DNA of 64,000 bases from Protopterus annectens (Eukaryota; Chordata; Ceratodontiformes; Protopteridae), in the NCBI RefSeq assembly GCF_019279795.1, contig NC_056726.1, positions 1,138,591,882-1,138,655,881 of the forward strand, given 5' to 3'. This document shows positions 45,116-58,520 of this stretch, in pieces (within the stretch, counting starts at the first letter, position 1; each line of letters starts with the position of its first letter). The notes under the pieces are model-generated. The model was not told the origin of the DNA and searched no databases. It was given only the letters and a program-made list of their open reading frames with translations. The translations under genes and the position numbers were made by a program.

Positions 45116-46998
45116 AATAAGAGAGATGGCTAGAAGGGTGCTTGGTGTGACATCTGGAAAGAGGAAGGAGGACAAGGAGACCTGGTGGTGGAATGAAGAA
45201 GTACAGGAGAGTATACAGAGAAAGAGGTTGGCGAAGAAGTGGGATTGTCAAAGAGATGAAGAAAGTAGACAAGAGTATAAGGAGATGAGGTGCATGGCAA
45301 AGAGAAAGGTGGTGAAGGCTAAGGATAAGGTGTATGTAGAGTTGTACAACAGGTTGGACGCTAAGGAGGGAGAAAAGGACCTGTACCGATTGGCTAGACA
45401 GAGGGACCAAGCTAGTAAAGATGTGTAGCAGGTAAGGGTGATAAAGGATAATGAGGGAAATGTACTCACAAGTGAGGAGAGTGTGTTGAGCAGATGGAAA
45501 GAGTACTTTGAGGGGTTGATGAATGACGAGAATGAGAGGGAGAGAAGGTTGGATGATGTGCGGATAGTGAATCATGAAGTGCAGTGGATTAGCAAGGAGG
45601 AAGTAAGGATAGCTATGAAGAGGATGAAGAACGGAAAGGCTGTTGGTCCAGATGACATGCCTGTGGAAGCATGGAGGTGTTTAGGTGAAATGGCAGTGGA
45701 GTTTTTAACAAGATTGTTTAATGAAATCTTGGAAAGTGAGAGGATGCCTGAGGAATGGAAAAAAAGTGTTTTGGTACCGATTTTTAAGAATAAGGGTGAT
45801 GTGCAGAGCTGTAGTAACTACAGAGGGATTAAACTGATCAGTCACAGCATGAAGCAGTATGGTTTCATGCCAGGAAAGAGCACTACAGATGCGATGTTTG
45901 CTCTGAGAGTGTTGATGGAGAAGTACAAAGAAGGTCAGAAGGAGTTGCATTGTGTCTTTGTGGATTTAGAGAAAGCATATGACAGGGTGCCTAGACAGGA
46001 GTTGTGATATTGTAAGAGGAAGTCGGGAGTGTCAGAGAAGTATGTAAGAGTGGTACAGGATATGTACGAGGGTAGTGTGACAGTGGTGAGGTCTGCGGTG
46101 GGAGTGACAAATGCATTTAAGGTGGAGGTGGGATTACATCAAGGATCAGCTCTGAGCCCTTTCTTATTTGCAATGGTGATGGACAGGTTGACAGACGAGA
46201 TCAGACAGGAGTCCCCGTGGACTATGATGTTTGCAGATGACATTGTGATGTGTAGTGAAAGTAGGGAACAGGTGGAGGAGACCCAGGAGAGATGGAGATA
46301 TGCTCTAGAGAGAAGAGGAATGAAGGTCAGCAAGACTAAGACAGAATATATGTATGTGAATGAGAGGGAGGACAGAGGAATGGTGAGGATGCAGGGAGTA
46401 GAGGTGTCGAAGGTGAATGAGTTTAAGTACTTGGGATCAACAGTTCAGAGTAATGGTGAGTGTGGAAGAGAGGTGAAGAAGAGAGTACAGGCAGGATGGA
46501 GTGGATAGAGAAGAGTGTCAGGAGTGATTTGTGACAGACAAGTACCAGGAAGAGTGAAAGGGAAGGTCTATAAGAGTGTAGTGAGACCAGCTATGTTATA
46601 CGGGTTGGAGACAGTGGCACTGACAAAAAGGCAGGAGCCAGAGCTTGACATGGCAGAGTTGAAGATGTTAAGATTTGCACTGGGTGTGACGAGGATGGAC
46701 AGGATTAGGAATAAGTATACTAGAGGGTCAACCCAGGTTGGAAGGTTTGGAGACAAAGCCAGAGAGGCAAGATTATTTGGTTTGGGCATGTGCTGAGGAG
46801 GGAAGCAGAGTATATTGGGAAAAAGATGCTAAGGATGAAGCTGCCAGGTAACAGGAAAAGAGGAAGGCCTAAGATAAGGTTTATGGATGTGGTGAGAGAG
46901 GACAGGCAAGTGGTTGGTGTGACAGAGCAAGATGCAGAGGACAGGAAGAAATGGAAACAGTTGATCTGCTGTGGCGACCCCTAACGGGAACAATAAAA
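45116..46998 (+). mobile_element. RTE-clade LINE inserted in L1-type ORF1
   Basis: 5'-truncated RTE ending CTGTGGCGACCCCTAACGGG. L1 ORF1 text lies on both sides. AATAA at 45116 and 46992 may be the target duplication. Confidence 0.8.
45126..46984 (+). pseudogene. RTE LINE reverse transcriptase, nearly complete
   Basis: Begins in the linker (DKETWWWNEEVQESIQRKRL) and runs through [112 protein letters not shown]-terminal part ends KQLICCGDP* with the stop inside the CCCTAA of the tail. Breaks: stops at about 45426, 46005 and 46506, a frameshift near 46785, and an in-frame loss of 57 bases at 45850 relative to the copy at 33310. The upstream endonuclease is missing. Confidence 0.9.
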
Positions 46999-47165
46999 TC
47001 CTTAATAATACTGAAGAAAGGGAGTGGAACATTATATCCCTCAAGAGAAAGTCTGAGCTGAATTCCTGGAAAACAGTTTCTAAAATTAAAAATCTTAAAA
47101 ATAAGGGACGTTCATTCTCTGATTGTATGATTTTTATATTCTGAAACAATACATTTACCCTTTAA
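46999..47165 (+). pseudogene. L1-type ORF1 C-terminal continuation
   Basis: ILNNTEEREWNIISLKRKSE and LNSWKTVSKIKNLKNKGRSF with SDCMIFIF continue the ORF1 C-terminus after the RTE insertion, then a stop. Confidence 0.55.
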
Positions 47166-48765
<1,600 letters not shown>

Positions 48766-48768
48766 CGA

Positions 48769-48941
48769 AGCCTCCGTGTAAGAGTTATAACTCTTACACG
48801 GAGGCTGCAGTTAAATTGAGTGATGTCAGCATGCTCTGCATATTCATGAGAGCATGCTGAATCACACCTAAGTCGAACACGGCCGTGTAAGACAGTAGGG
48901 GGCGTGTCCGTAGGCTGAGCCCTGCAAGCGGACACGCCCCC
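48769..48941. repeat. Cluster of four palindromes
   Basis: 48769-48806 is a perfect 38-nt palindrome (AGCCTCCGTGTAAGAGTTA and its complement). 48826-48837 pairs with 48849-48860 (TCAGCATGCTCT). ACACGGCCGTGT stands near 48877. 48898-48910 pairs with 48929-48941 (GGGGGCGTGTCCG). Confidence 0.93.
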
Positions 48942-49104
48942 AGAAGTTTAAAAGTGCCCAAAGTAGACACCCACAACAGAGTCCACGGAAATGTGAATAA
49001 ACACAACACAACACATGCCCCTACAGACTATTAAACATAAAAGAAATATAAATGAACATGTCATATTTTTTAAACTGTAACAATGTTTAACCGTGAATGC
49101 GCCG

Positions 49105-49570
49105 TTATGCTGGCGCCCGTAAGCGCAGCTACAGTTAGCAGTCAGTGGGAAAGCATATAAGAACTAAATATGCAAAATAAGCCAGGAAGCAATAGCGGCG
49201 GTAGAGATGCCGGCTGCAGAGCAGGCATTCATGGTTCGAGCCCCACAACACAAATTTTTTTTCGCAAAATAAGCAGGAAACAAGTCCCTGACACATATAT
49301 GTACACATAAAACCAGAATATATGTAAAATGCAATGTAATAGCCTATTTATATTGAATAAATGTGAGCTAAGAAATGAATATAAACTGCCAGATGTGCCC
49401 ATAGCTGAGCTACAGTTCAACAGAGTGAGGTTATGTGCCCGTAGATAAGCATAGGTTTAACTGGTGCAAAATGAGTGCCTGTAGCCGAGCAGTGATTTCC
49501 CACGTTAAATATATGTGCCCCTAATTGCGCTAAGCGGCATATGCGTGCCAATAGCCAAATGAGTGTTAAA
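49105..49570. repeat. Degenerate tandem repeat of about 40 bp
   Basis: The phrase TGCCCGTAGCYGAGCTACAG recurs in diverged forms near 49112, 49395, 49433, 49471, 49513 and 49545, the last five at 32-42 base spacing. A tRNA-like stretch (49195-49245, with GGTTCGAGCCCC as a B-box) interrupts the first gap. Confidence 0.5.
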
Positions 49571-49790
49571 CCGGCGTACCCCGTTTGCGCGGAGCTGCGC
49601 ACCGCGCAAACGAGCTGACGGGCAATGGTGAGCAAGCCGTATCCAAAATGCCTTTACACAGACACACCCCTCAACATGTCTAGACAGTCATGAAAAATAA
49701 AAAGCAGTGGCCAGGTTCGAACCCAGGATACTATACACCATAGTCAAGGTACAGAACCACTAAGCCATGACAGCAGTTCCTAGAAATGCA
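49570..49790 (-). mobile_element. tRNA-headed SINE
   Basis: Reading the minus strand: ATGGCTTAGTGGTTCTGTAC (A-box side), CTGGGTTCGAACCTGG (B-box), then TTTTTATTTTTC and a GC-rich end with TTTGCGCGGTGCGCAGCTCC. Same layout as 52600-52812. The head does not fold as a complete tRNA with a normal acceptor end. Confidence 0.55.
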
Positions 49791-49871
49791 ATATTAGCTC
49801 ATATATAGGAATGAATACAAACTACAGCATGACAATGCAGGTTTACTGAAGTTGATACAATTCCAAACTGG

Positions 49872-49908
49872 CCAATCACAGATATGTGCGGAAAACGGAC
49901 TATATAAG
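49872..49908 (+). promoter_or_regulatory. CCAAT and TATA boxes of the Myb-like gene 1
   Basis: CCAAT at 49872-49876 and TATATAAG at 49901-49908, 55 bases before the first ATG (49963). Spacing fits a polymerase II core promoter with a start near 49935. Confidence 0.5.
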
Positions 49909-49962
49909 CCCCATAGGCGGAATACACAGCATAAACGATTGTAGAACAGACCTGCAGTTAGA

Positions 49963-51983
49963 ATGTCAGGTGTAGGTGAGGGTAGTCGCTGAGCGCAGAG
50001 GTGGGGTGTTGAGGAGTCCAGGTACATGGCCTGGCTCCTAGTCCACAACCATGAGGCCCAACTCATGCAGGGCCAGGTCCTTTGGGGAGCGTACAAGGCT
50101 GAGGCGTGGGACCAGTTGGCTCATGAACTCACCAGTGCCACAGGAATTCCTAGGACAGGTGAGCAGGTCCGTCACCACCATGCGGACCTGAAGAGACGTT
50201 AGCAGGACCAACTGAACCGTTGGATCCAGGAGGCCCGGCAATCACCCAACGCCCACCACTGAGTAAGTATCAATTAATTATGTTTGTAGAAAGTTAAACT
50301 ACCTGAAATCATGGAGATGTGTATTCCAATATTACTTCATTTATATTACAGCTGCAGGTGTCCGTTCTGCGAACCGCAGAGCCTATGCCGATAGGCTGGT
50401 GCGGTTGCGCCACCAGGCAGGTCAGTAATCCACTACTAGTAACTGTAAAGATATATAAATGTATGACAGTCAGCATAAGAGTGCAGTGTAGCCATGAAGG
50501 AATTAAATCTGCAAGTCACAGTGTGAAAGTGTATGCAAGTATTGCCTGATTACAACAGTTCCCAGCCTGTAAGTTGAAACTAATCATGAGACTGTCCAAC
50601 ACATATTTTGAAATAAAACTGCCCTGCCTGTAAGAAAATAGTACACAACCTGCAGCAGCAGGTAAAGTATAGCTGCAGAAGAGGATGAAATCACATGTGT
50701 GAAATATATTCCTGTGGAAATACTGAAACATGACAGAAGTGAGAGTGCTGGAAAGAACTGTAATAACTACTGTTAAAACATGTCAATAAAGCCTAGAAGT
50801 ACCAGTCTGAATAGTAACATGAAAGCAAGTGAGAGAGTGTGAGAAAGTGTCAGGAATACAGCACTACAGTAGTAATAACCCCTGAATAAACTATACTGCA
50901 GTCAGGACATAATTAAATGCATGTGAGACTCAGAACCAAACAGAAACATCTGTTCAAAGTGTTGCTGCATGTGGAATGTGTACACCAAAATCTGGATATG
51001 TTGCTCCCAGTCTGAAATATGCAGATAGGATGACTGTCTGATATACCAAACATCCACACCTGTCTACAAGTATAGAAAGCACAGTTAACAGGATGATGTA
51101 TCTGCACAAAGTTCGATATGAATCGTGTATGAACAGCAATAAAATGTAGAGTTATGTTGCAGTAACAGTCCCATCTGCAAGGTTAAGTAGTTAACATATA
51201 GGACACTGTAGTTAGAACAGTAGTGTGTATATAACTGTAGCTATTAGAAATGTACAGCATATGTGGTTGTATTCGAAGGTGTTAATAATATGTTTGATTT
51301 ACCCCACCCTCTAACCATCTATAACCCATTCCATGGGAAAATGGTATGTGCAATCACAATTACCACCCTGGACATCTGTCCTGTTGGGTCATATATATTT
51401 GCATGTCTGTTGATGCATCCGCCCCGTTCATACATCCATACCTGATGGCCTGTTGCCATCAATCAACCCTGCATGTTGTTGGACTGTGTATTACTGTTCA
51501 AATTATGCATGTGCTATGCACGCTGTTCAATGGTGTGAATAACTGGGTGTTTGGTTAATGGGAATACTAATGCATGCTGTTACAACTAACTGTGAATGGT
51601 ATTTATATGTCACTAACCCAAACTGTCATGACATAATGCAAAACATAGAACGACAGGGAAGGTGGGTTCCGGCGGACCCACCTCTCCCACCTCAGCTGGC
51701 GAGTGCACCTGGCACTAGTGCCCAGTCCGGACCCTCCTCCGGTGGCCCTGTGCCACCTGCGGGTGGAAGCGCTGCAGGGGATGGGGCTCGCCCCCCCTCT
51801 GCAAGTGTGGCCGGAGGAGATCCACTACTCACCCTCCATAGCGTCTGGACTGTGGTGCGTAGGGAGATTCGGGACTCTGTCCTTGAGCCCCTACGCCAGC
51901 TCGAGGCACGGGTGGCGCAACTAACGGGCATGCCCGTTGCCCCGCCTACACAGCCCCCAGCACAGCCCCGTCCTGGGCAGTGA
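49963..51983 (+). pseudogene. Myb/SANT-like gene 1 (Harbinger-type), decayed
   Basis: First exon (49963-50262) codes for a Myb/SANT-like helix-turn-helix: YMAWLLVHNHEAQLMQGQVL, AEAWDQLAHELTSATG, IPRTGEQVRHHHADLKRR, LNRWIQEARQ. A middle exon (50351-50420) with TATTACAG acceptor and GTCAGT donor follows. The last exon (about 51650-51983) is Pro/Gly/Ala-rich and ends with a helix, RREIRDSVLEPLRQLEARVA, then a stop. Stops in exon 1 at 49990 and 50200 (the first a likely CGA decay, the second a likely CAG change) show it is dead. This architecture is that of the Myb-like partner protein of Harbinger transposons and of related multicopy vertebrate genes (NAIF1 / MYPOP-like). No transposase found nearby. 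Confidence 0.5.
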
Positions 51984-52599
51984 AGGAACAGTGGCAACTG
52001 CCTATGGGTGGGGATATCAGTTCCACTGTTGCCATCTGTGGGCTCATGGGCTCTGGACATCCCAACCTCCATCCCCGTCAATTGTGTAACCCCCCCACAC
52101 GTGTCATACACCGCCTGTATGCGTCTTGTTTGTCTTGTCTGTTAACCTACCCAACCTACCTCCCCAGCTGTACTGACTACCTTCACCTGACATACCACTC
52201 TCACCTGAAAAAAAAAAAAAAAAAAGGCACTCTGTACCCACAAAAAAATTACGCCCCATACATAGCTGCCCATTCCGCACACATGTCTACTGGACATGGA
52301 ACTCATCAATTCCAATTGGCTGTACAACAGGTATTATTGTTGTCCTGACACCTCTCTCAGGGGTGGAAGGTTTCAAATGTCACACCAAATTACATACATA
52401 TGCACAGCTGTTGCTGATGAAGAAATGGGCAGCTATGGGCCTTACCTACATCCCTCCTGCACATCCCAAGCTTGTTTCCCTACTGTCTTACCCTCTTTGT
52501 GACCCGTTTTTCACCACTTTCCTGTCTCCCCGTTTTCTTTTCTTTCAAAGAAAATAGCTGGTGTAAGAGTAAGCACGCTTAAGCGGTTGTAAGCGGTGC
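51984..52599. other. 3' flank of Myb-like gene 1, no gene
   Basis: CA/CT-rich sequence with a poly-A run at 52207-52224. Nothing else recognised. Confidence 0.4.
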
Positions 52600-52812
52600 G
52601 CTTGTGTGAGCTAACCGCCAGTGCGCATGCGTGAGCTCCGCGCAAACCAGCGCTAACACGGTTACAACTGCTTAAAAGTGCCTTAGTCACTTTGATTGAC
52701 AGGTCCTGTACTCAGTTCCAAAGAAAAATAAAATCCCACTGTGAGTCCCGAACCCAGGACCTTGGCAACTATAGTCTGCATGACTTACCACTAAGCCATG
52801 ACTCTGATATAG
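52600..52812 (-). mobile_element. tRNA-headed SINE, second copy
   Basis: Minus strand AGTCATGGCTTAGTGGTAAG, CCTGGGTTCGGGACTC (B-box), GATTTTATTTTTC, and a GC-rich palindromic end with GGTTTGCGCGGAGCTCACGC. Pairs with 49570-49790. Confidence 0.55.
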
Positions 52813-53889
52813 AAACACTGTGCTAAAGTAAATATATAATTTAACAGTAGGAATGAATGTAAAGGGAATATAGATGTGTAGTACACAAAGCATGACATTT
52901 AGAATCACAAACAAAACTGGTGGATTTCCATAATAGTAGTGTGTGAACAGAAACAGCCATGCTAGTTGGAAGCTAGTAGGTAATAATGTCACCATAGCAC
53001 CTTGCAAGACACACACATACTCATAGCAGGATAAGCACTGCCCATACCCCACAACCTCCTACAGGAACACATCCGGACCAAGTAATAAAATATGTGGAGC
53101 AAAGGCCCAAAACCAGGGACACATTACAAATAAAGTTACAACAAATGCAGACAGTTCAGAAAGTAACAGGGTCTACACCTTGTGGGATGTTTGGAAGGGT
53201 ATGCAGTCTGGAACTTGAATGTTTGTCACCATATTCTGACTTGAGCCCAGACTGACTTGCCAGATAAAGGTGTGCATGAGATAATGACTAAATTATGAGG
53301 CAGAAATGTGGACAGCCTGCAAATATCTGTACACATGACGGGTCCAACACCACCATATTTGAATAGTTAAGAACCCAGACATAGCAACAGTGAATGTCTT
53401 ACAGGGATGCCCCACAGACAACATGTGAAATGTACAAACAGTAGGCAGAAAGGTGTAACCCATGCAATGGTAACTATGGAGTCCGGAAAGTATTCACCAC
53501 TCGCATGGCAGAAAAAGTGTAGTAATACATATGCTCATGCTAACCCACAGTCACAACTGCAGCATACCAGACATTTTAATGGGTGTACCCCACTGATATG
53601 TACCATTCCATGAGGCACATAACTGATGAACCTGAAAGCCTCTGGGGCCTGCTCAGCAGCATACTCACATACCCTAATAGATGTCAAGGCCCACACCATG
53701 GACAGACCACACTGCATGCTGTAACACCCTAGCAGATATAGCAAACATTCCAGGGTGTGAATGTACATGGAAAATAGGAAAGCTACAGCAGCACACTACA
53801 GTCAAGACACCTAGCAGGCACACCAGTACTGACAGTAAAGGGCAACTATTGAAGCCTTAGCAACAGAGTGCAAGCAAAGGTGAAAGGAA

Positions 53890-53932
<43 letters not shown>

Positions 53933-54320
53933 TAACACTAGTAGTAGTTGTAGTTGTTAGTGTACATACACAGTCAGTACAGGAAACTGGAGAAATGAAT
54001 GGAGGAATGTTAATCCACAACCCACCGAGAAAAATGAGAGATACCAACCTTTACACTCACAGAATGTTGTCCACAGCATAACAGCATGGTCCCTGCCCTT
54101 AACATCTGAAAGGGCTACGCCTATTTCACACACCCTTTTATAGCACAGTTCTGAAATCACAGTGAGAACTGCAATCAGTACACAACAGGCTGCATGCAAT
54201 TAGCAAATGCTGGCTAACAATTGGTGCAGAGGCCATCACATGGGCATATGCAGATACCTACAAAAGTATGCTGTATTCCATGTCCACGCATGCAATACTT
54301 TCATTGCACCCTGAGAGAGA
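52813..54320. other. No gene; CA repeat at 53890-53931
   Basis: CA/TG-rich non-coding sequence. A clean CA microsatellite occupies 53890-53931. Confidence 0.4.
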
Positions 54321-54321
54321 A

Positions 54322-54366
<45 letters not shown>
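54311..54366. repeat. (GA)n microsatellite
   Basis: GAGAGA run with AGAGACAGAG lead-in. Confidence 0.93.
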
Positions 54367-56105
54367 GGACTAGACTGCAACTAAGCAGACGGAAACGAAT
54401 CCCTCAGCAACAGCTACCTAGAAGCTGACAACTGTGAAGTGGAGCAGCAGGAAAGAGAGCCAGACAGTAGCAGAAGCAGCTGGGACAAACACAGGTACTG
54501 TAAAGTAATACTATAAAGGTGTACATACTGTGAACCCTCCATATGTGCCATTGGTCTGTATCCATATGTATATGAAGATGTGTAAAGGGCAGGAGATATA
54601 CAGCACCTATCAGTGAAGGCTGTACATACATTTGTATGTGTGAGCTTCTATGTGCACATATAAATGTTGTTTGATTGTAGGTTGTACTGCCATGTACAAA
54701 TTAGGTTACACAGCTATGTATGTTTAGCAGTATGTTAGTGTGTGTATACAGTAAGGTAGACAAATATGCTGATATACCTGTCTAACATATGGCTATGTAT
54801 GTATGTCAACATATGTATGTGTATATATATATATGTATATATATACATATGATATGCATATATGTATACATACATAGAGAGAGAGATGTAGGACTACATA
54901 GACAGATGTCGATAGAATATTGTAGCAACATATCTATGTAATGCACACATGCAGAGATAGATATATGTAGATACATATACATAGACAGACTGATCTGACC
55001 ACCTACAGGTATGATTGTATATGATGACCTGCAACACAGCCTGTCCCCCCCCCCCTGTCGGCCACACCCCCTCTGCACCCCACCCTCCACATCTACAGCA
55101 GAATATGTACATCAATATATATATATATGTGCAAATGTATACAGACATATTTACACATATATATATATCTATATACATATAGACATATCTTAATACATAT
55201 ATATATGTATAGAGAGAGAGAGAGAGATGTATATAGAGTCTGAGTGAGGCACATGTGTACAGATGTATTGCAACAGGTGCCTGGTGACAAAGGCACGGAG
55301 TGAACACCAGTGTCAAATCCGGAGTAACATACCACATTCCAGATCACCTACAACAGTAACCACCATATATGTGAGTGTCCGCCCACCACTGCATGTGTCA
55401 GGGGTGGGCAGGGTCAGACATGTGTACAATAGTGGCCCCAATGATAGTCACAGTGGCACACCATCCCTGGAATAGCTGCACATGGTATGTGTCCGCAGAC
55501 ATGGTGAGTCAGGCATGGACATGTAGGTCGGTGTACCCCCCACAGCACATAATGGATGCCATGGTATGGACCTCACATGACAGCAACAGATATGGAGAAG
55601 GACACAGTGACATGTACAACACTGTGACAATGCACCCAAACACAGTACCAATGCACAGTGACTGACAACACCACAGAGTACACATATGCTACCCACGAGG
55701 TTACCACCCCCAGATGCACATATGGAGGTCACACCCATGACAGATGTCCAACAACCATTGTAACACCACCCAGCATCCACAACCTAAATGTCTGCTGTGT
55801 GTCATCTGTGCCACTGCAATAGTGTGCACATGTGTAGGTACGGGTTCCAACTCACAGATAGGACACACCCTGCAACAAACCACACAGTGTTAAGAAGCGA
55901 GACTCCCCATGTGTACATGTCACACATACCCCTGCTGAATGTTAGTCAGATAGGTAATATGCCATATGAGTCACCCTGTGTGACTGTGTGACGGCAGCAG
56001 GTACCATCACACCACATGTGTCACAATGGTCAGGTTAGCAGAACAGTACGCTGCTGTAGACACAGGACATTAGCATATTGTATAGTATTGTATTACAATG
56101 TCATG
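54367..56105. other. No gene; CA/TG-rich with short TA and GA repeats
   Basis: TA-rich stretches at 54820-54860 and 55105-55205, a GA run at 55210. A possible 5' untranslated exon of the gene at 57287 could lie near 54370-54490 (ends CACAG followed by GTACTG), but this is weak. Confidence 0.35.
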
Positions 56106-57030
56106 TATTGTGTTGTATTGTATTGGTATGGTGAGGTGCCTCCTTCATGGAGTGGAACCACTGGTGCTGTGCGCCAGTGTACGGGTACATACCCTGTAGT
56201 CAAGGTAGTGTAACATAGCACTTCTATATGTGTGTTTAGCTCCTGTCAGAGGTTATGTAGCATGCAACTGGGGATACCAGCAGGTCCCATCCATGTCGTG
56301 TATTCTGCTGACCTGCGGGTGTCTCTCACCTGGACATCTGTGATGACTTGGAGGTTAGGGTCAGCTGGGATAACTATGTCTTATTACAGGGGAGAGGGCG
56401 GGTGACACCTGCACTGAACCTGTCCGCCACAATGTTGTCTAGCTGTGGTGTCAGTGAAATATGTGTTGTGTACTACCTATGGGCATAGAGGATGGCTCCT
56501 GACCAGGTCGCTAACATAACTCAGGTAGGCCTCCTGGTCATCTGTAGTGTCACGCTTGACGTCTCACTCAACATTGCCCATGTAGTCAGTATGATGGGAA
56601 ATAGATCCTTACCAGTGCTGCTCAGACATGCCCTCCCTTCAGTGACTGATGCTCTGTCTTGCAGTAGCTTACATCTTCTGTAATACAATCTGTCTATGGC
56701 TGGGTTCCGCCAGACAGGATGCTGTCCCTTTGTGGATAGTGTCTTGGCCATATATGGGAATGCATGAGCCATGCATTCTTGGAGATGTCTGTAGAAAGCA
56801 ATTGTGTAGGGGTCAGCATTGTGGGTTGTCTCTGCCACTGGCCCAGTGGGCTGTAAGGATACCATATCACTGTTACAAAGTGTAATGTCTGCATCTGTAA
56901 TGTTGTGCACTGTAGCCATCTGTGCTGGTGGTGGAGGTGGGATATGTATATCCAGGGCAAGCAGGGTGTGGTCAGCCCACAGTACTCGCCGATGTACGCC
57001 ATACAGTACCTAGATACAAACCCCCAGAGT
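56106..57030 (-). pseudogene. CR1-type LINE fragment (endonuclease end to RT start)
   Basis: Minus strand: WADHTLLALDIHIPPPPAQ (endonuclease end), then YRHLQECMAHAFPYMAKTLS and GQHPVWRNPAIDRLYYRRCK, closely parallel to HLQECMDHAIPNKTKTQSSK and PVWWTPAINKLYNRRRK of the left-edge CR1. RT start GYVPVHWRTAPVVPLHEGG near 56120. Many breaks. It lies in the presumed first intron of the Myb-like gene 2. Confidence 0.7.
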
Positions 57031-57286
57031 GAGGAGGTGCTCCTGACCTGAATTGGTGTTCTGACTGCTGGTGTTTGGTAGTATGTCGTACGGAGCCTGG
57101 CAGGTACTGTTGCACAGTTGCTGGCCGAGCACTGATACCTGGCCATCTACATGTGTAGCCACCAATAGACAGACAGATGCTACATATATGAGATATGTGG
57201 TATCATAACAGTCAAGTAGCATGTGTAGTATGTGTGCCAAAGTCTGCTGACATATATTGCTGATACCAGGTTATCTTCTTTCTCAG

Positions 57287-57705
57287 GTACATGGCCCACC
57301 CAAGGCATCCCACCTACTCCGCGGCTGAGGATGAGGAGATACACCAGAGACTGGTGCGGGACTATGCAGCACTCTTTTCCCGCACCAGCCAGAATCAGCA
57401 GGTGAGGGCTGCACTGTGGCAGGACCTTGTCCATCGGGTAAATGATATAGGCATGCATAATAGGACATATGAGCAGGTACGACATCACTGCAGTGATTTG
57501 ATTAGACATGTCCATCAGCGTCCGGCAGATATCCACAGGCAACAGGTCGCCACAGGTGGTGGGGTGGCTACACATCCCCCACTCACCAGACTGGAGGGAC
57601 TACTCCTGAGTGTAGTGGCTCCAGTCCACCTGCAACAACAGCAGCAGCAGACATGCATCATGATGGAGGCTGGAGCCACACAGCAGCAGGACAGTGAATG
57701 TGCAG
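57287..57705 (+). pseudogene. Myb/SANT-like gene 2, DNA-binding exon
   Basis: Good acceptor TTATCTTCTTTCTCAG (57271-57286), then ATG at 57291. Myb/SANT-like domain: YSAAEDEEIHQRLVRDYAAL, QQVRAALWQDLVHRVNDIG, RTYEQVRHHCSDLIRHVHQR. The Trp and the three-helix spacing fit the Harbinger/NAIF1-type Myb fold. A Gln-rich tail follows and the exon ends at TGCAG before GTAATATG, leaving phase 1. This exon is fully open (138 codons). Confidence 0.65.
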
Positions 57706-57932
57706 GTAATATGTCATATGTGTAGTTGACTGTTGTGTATACTGGTAGTTAATGCATGTGTGTGGTGTGTCCTTGGTTCGTAGCTGCCACCATAGTATTT
57801 AATGTGCAAGCGTGGTATCCTCAATATTAGCTGCAGACCTGTGAAAGGCGACTGTTGTACTCCTGACCTGTATCATACTCAGTAACATTGGCACAGTTGT
57901 GCCCACTAACATTAGTTTCCTCATGTCTGCAG

Positions 57933-57971
57933 GACCCTCTGGTATCACTGCATTGCAGCCTATCCATGCTG
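57933..57971 (+). pseudogene. Myb/SANT-like gene 2, small middle exon
   Basis: 39 bases between CATGTCTGCAG and GTGAGTGT. Phase 1 on both sides, coding PSGITALQPIHA, so it joins in frame to the exon before it. Confidence 0.55.
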
Positions 57972-58109
57972 GTGAGTGTCTATTTACAATACCTGTAAAA
58001 GTGTTGATAGTAATAGTACTATTTGGCACACTTAGTAGTGCTCTTTGTATGCATGTAGGTGTGTCTGTGTCTGTGTGTCGATATCACGCATACTGAGTAC
58101 TGTACAATT

Positions 58110-58470
58110 GTGTGAAACTGTGTGCATGTGTGCATGTGTGCATGTGTGCATGTGTGCACCTGTGCATGTGTGCATGTGTGCATGTGCATGCATGCATGTG
58201 CACGCAGTGCACGTGTGCATGTGTGCATGTGTGCACCTGTGCATGTGTGCATGTGTGCATGTGTGCATGTGTGCATGTGTGCATGTGTGCATGTGTGCAT
58301 GTGTGCACCTGTGCATGTGTGCATGTGTGCATGTGTGCATGTGTGCATGTGTGCACCTGTGCATGTGTGCATGTGTGCATGTGTGCACGTGTGCATGTGC
58401 ACGCAGTGTGCACGGTGCATGTGTGCATGTGTGCATGTGTGCATGTGTGCACCTGTGCATGTGTGCATCG
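58110..58470. repeat. (GTGTGCAT)n minisatellite in intron
   Basis: About 40 copies of an octamer, with GTGTGCACCT variants spaced through it. Large open frames on both strands here are artefacts. Confidence 0.95.
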
Positions 58471-58520
58471 CTGGTAATGTGTAGACATTGTAAACTGTGT
58501 TTCCTGTTTCCTTCCCACAG

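Noticed and set aside
49705-49780. Functional tRNA gene (also 52740-52806 and 49195-49245)
   Set aside because: Promoter boxes are present but the cloverleaf is incomplete and the sequences recur joined to SINE bodies.
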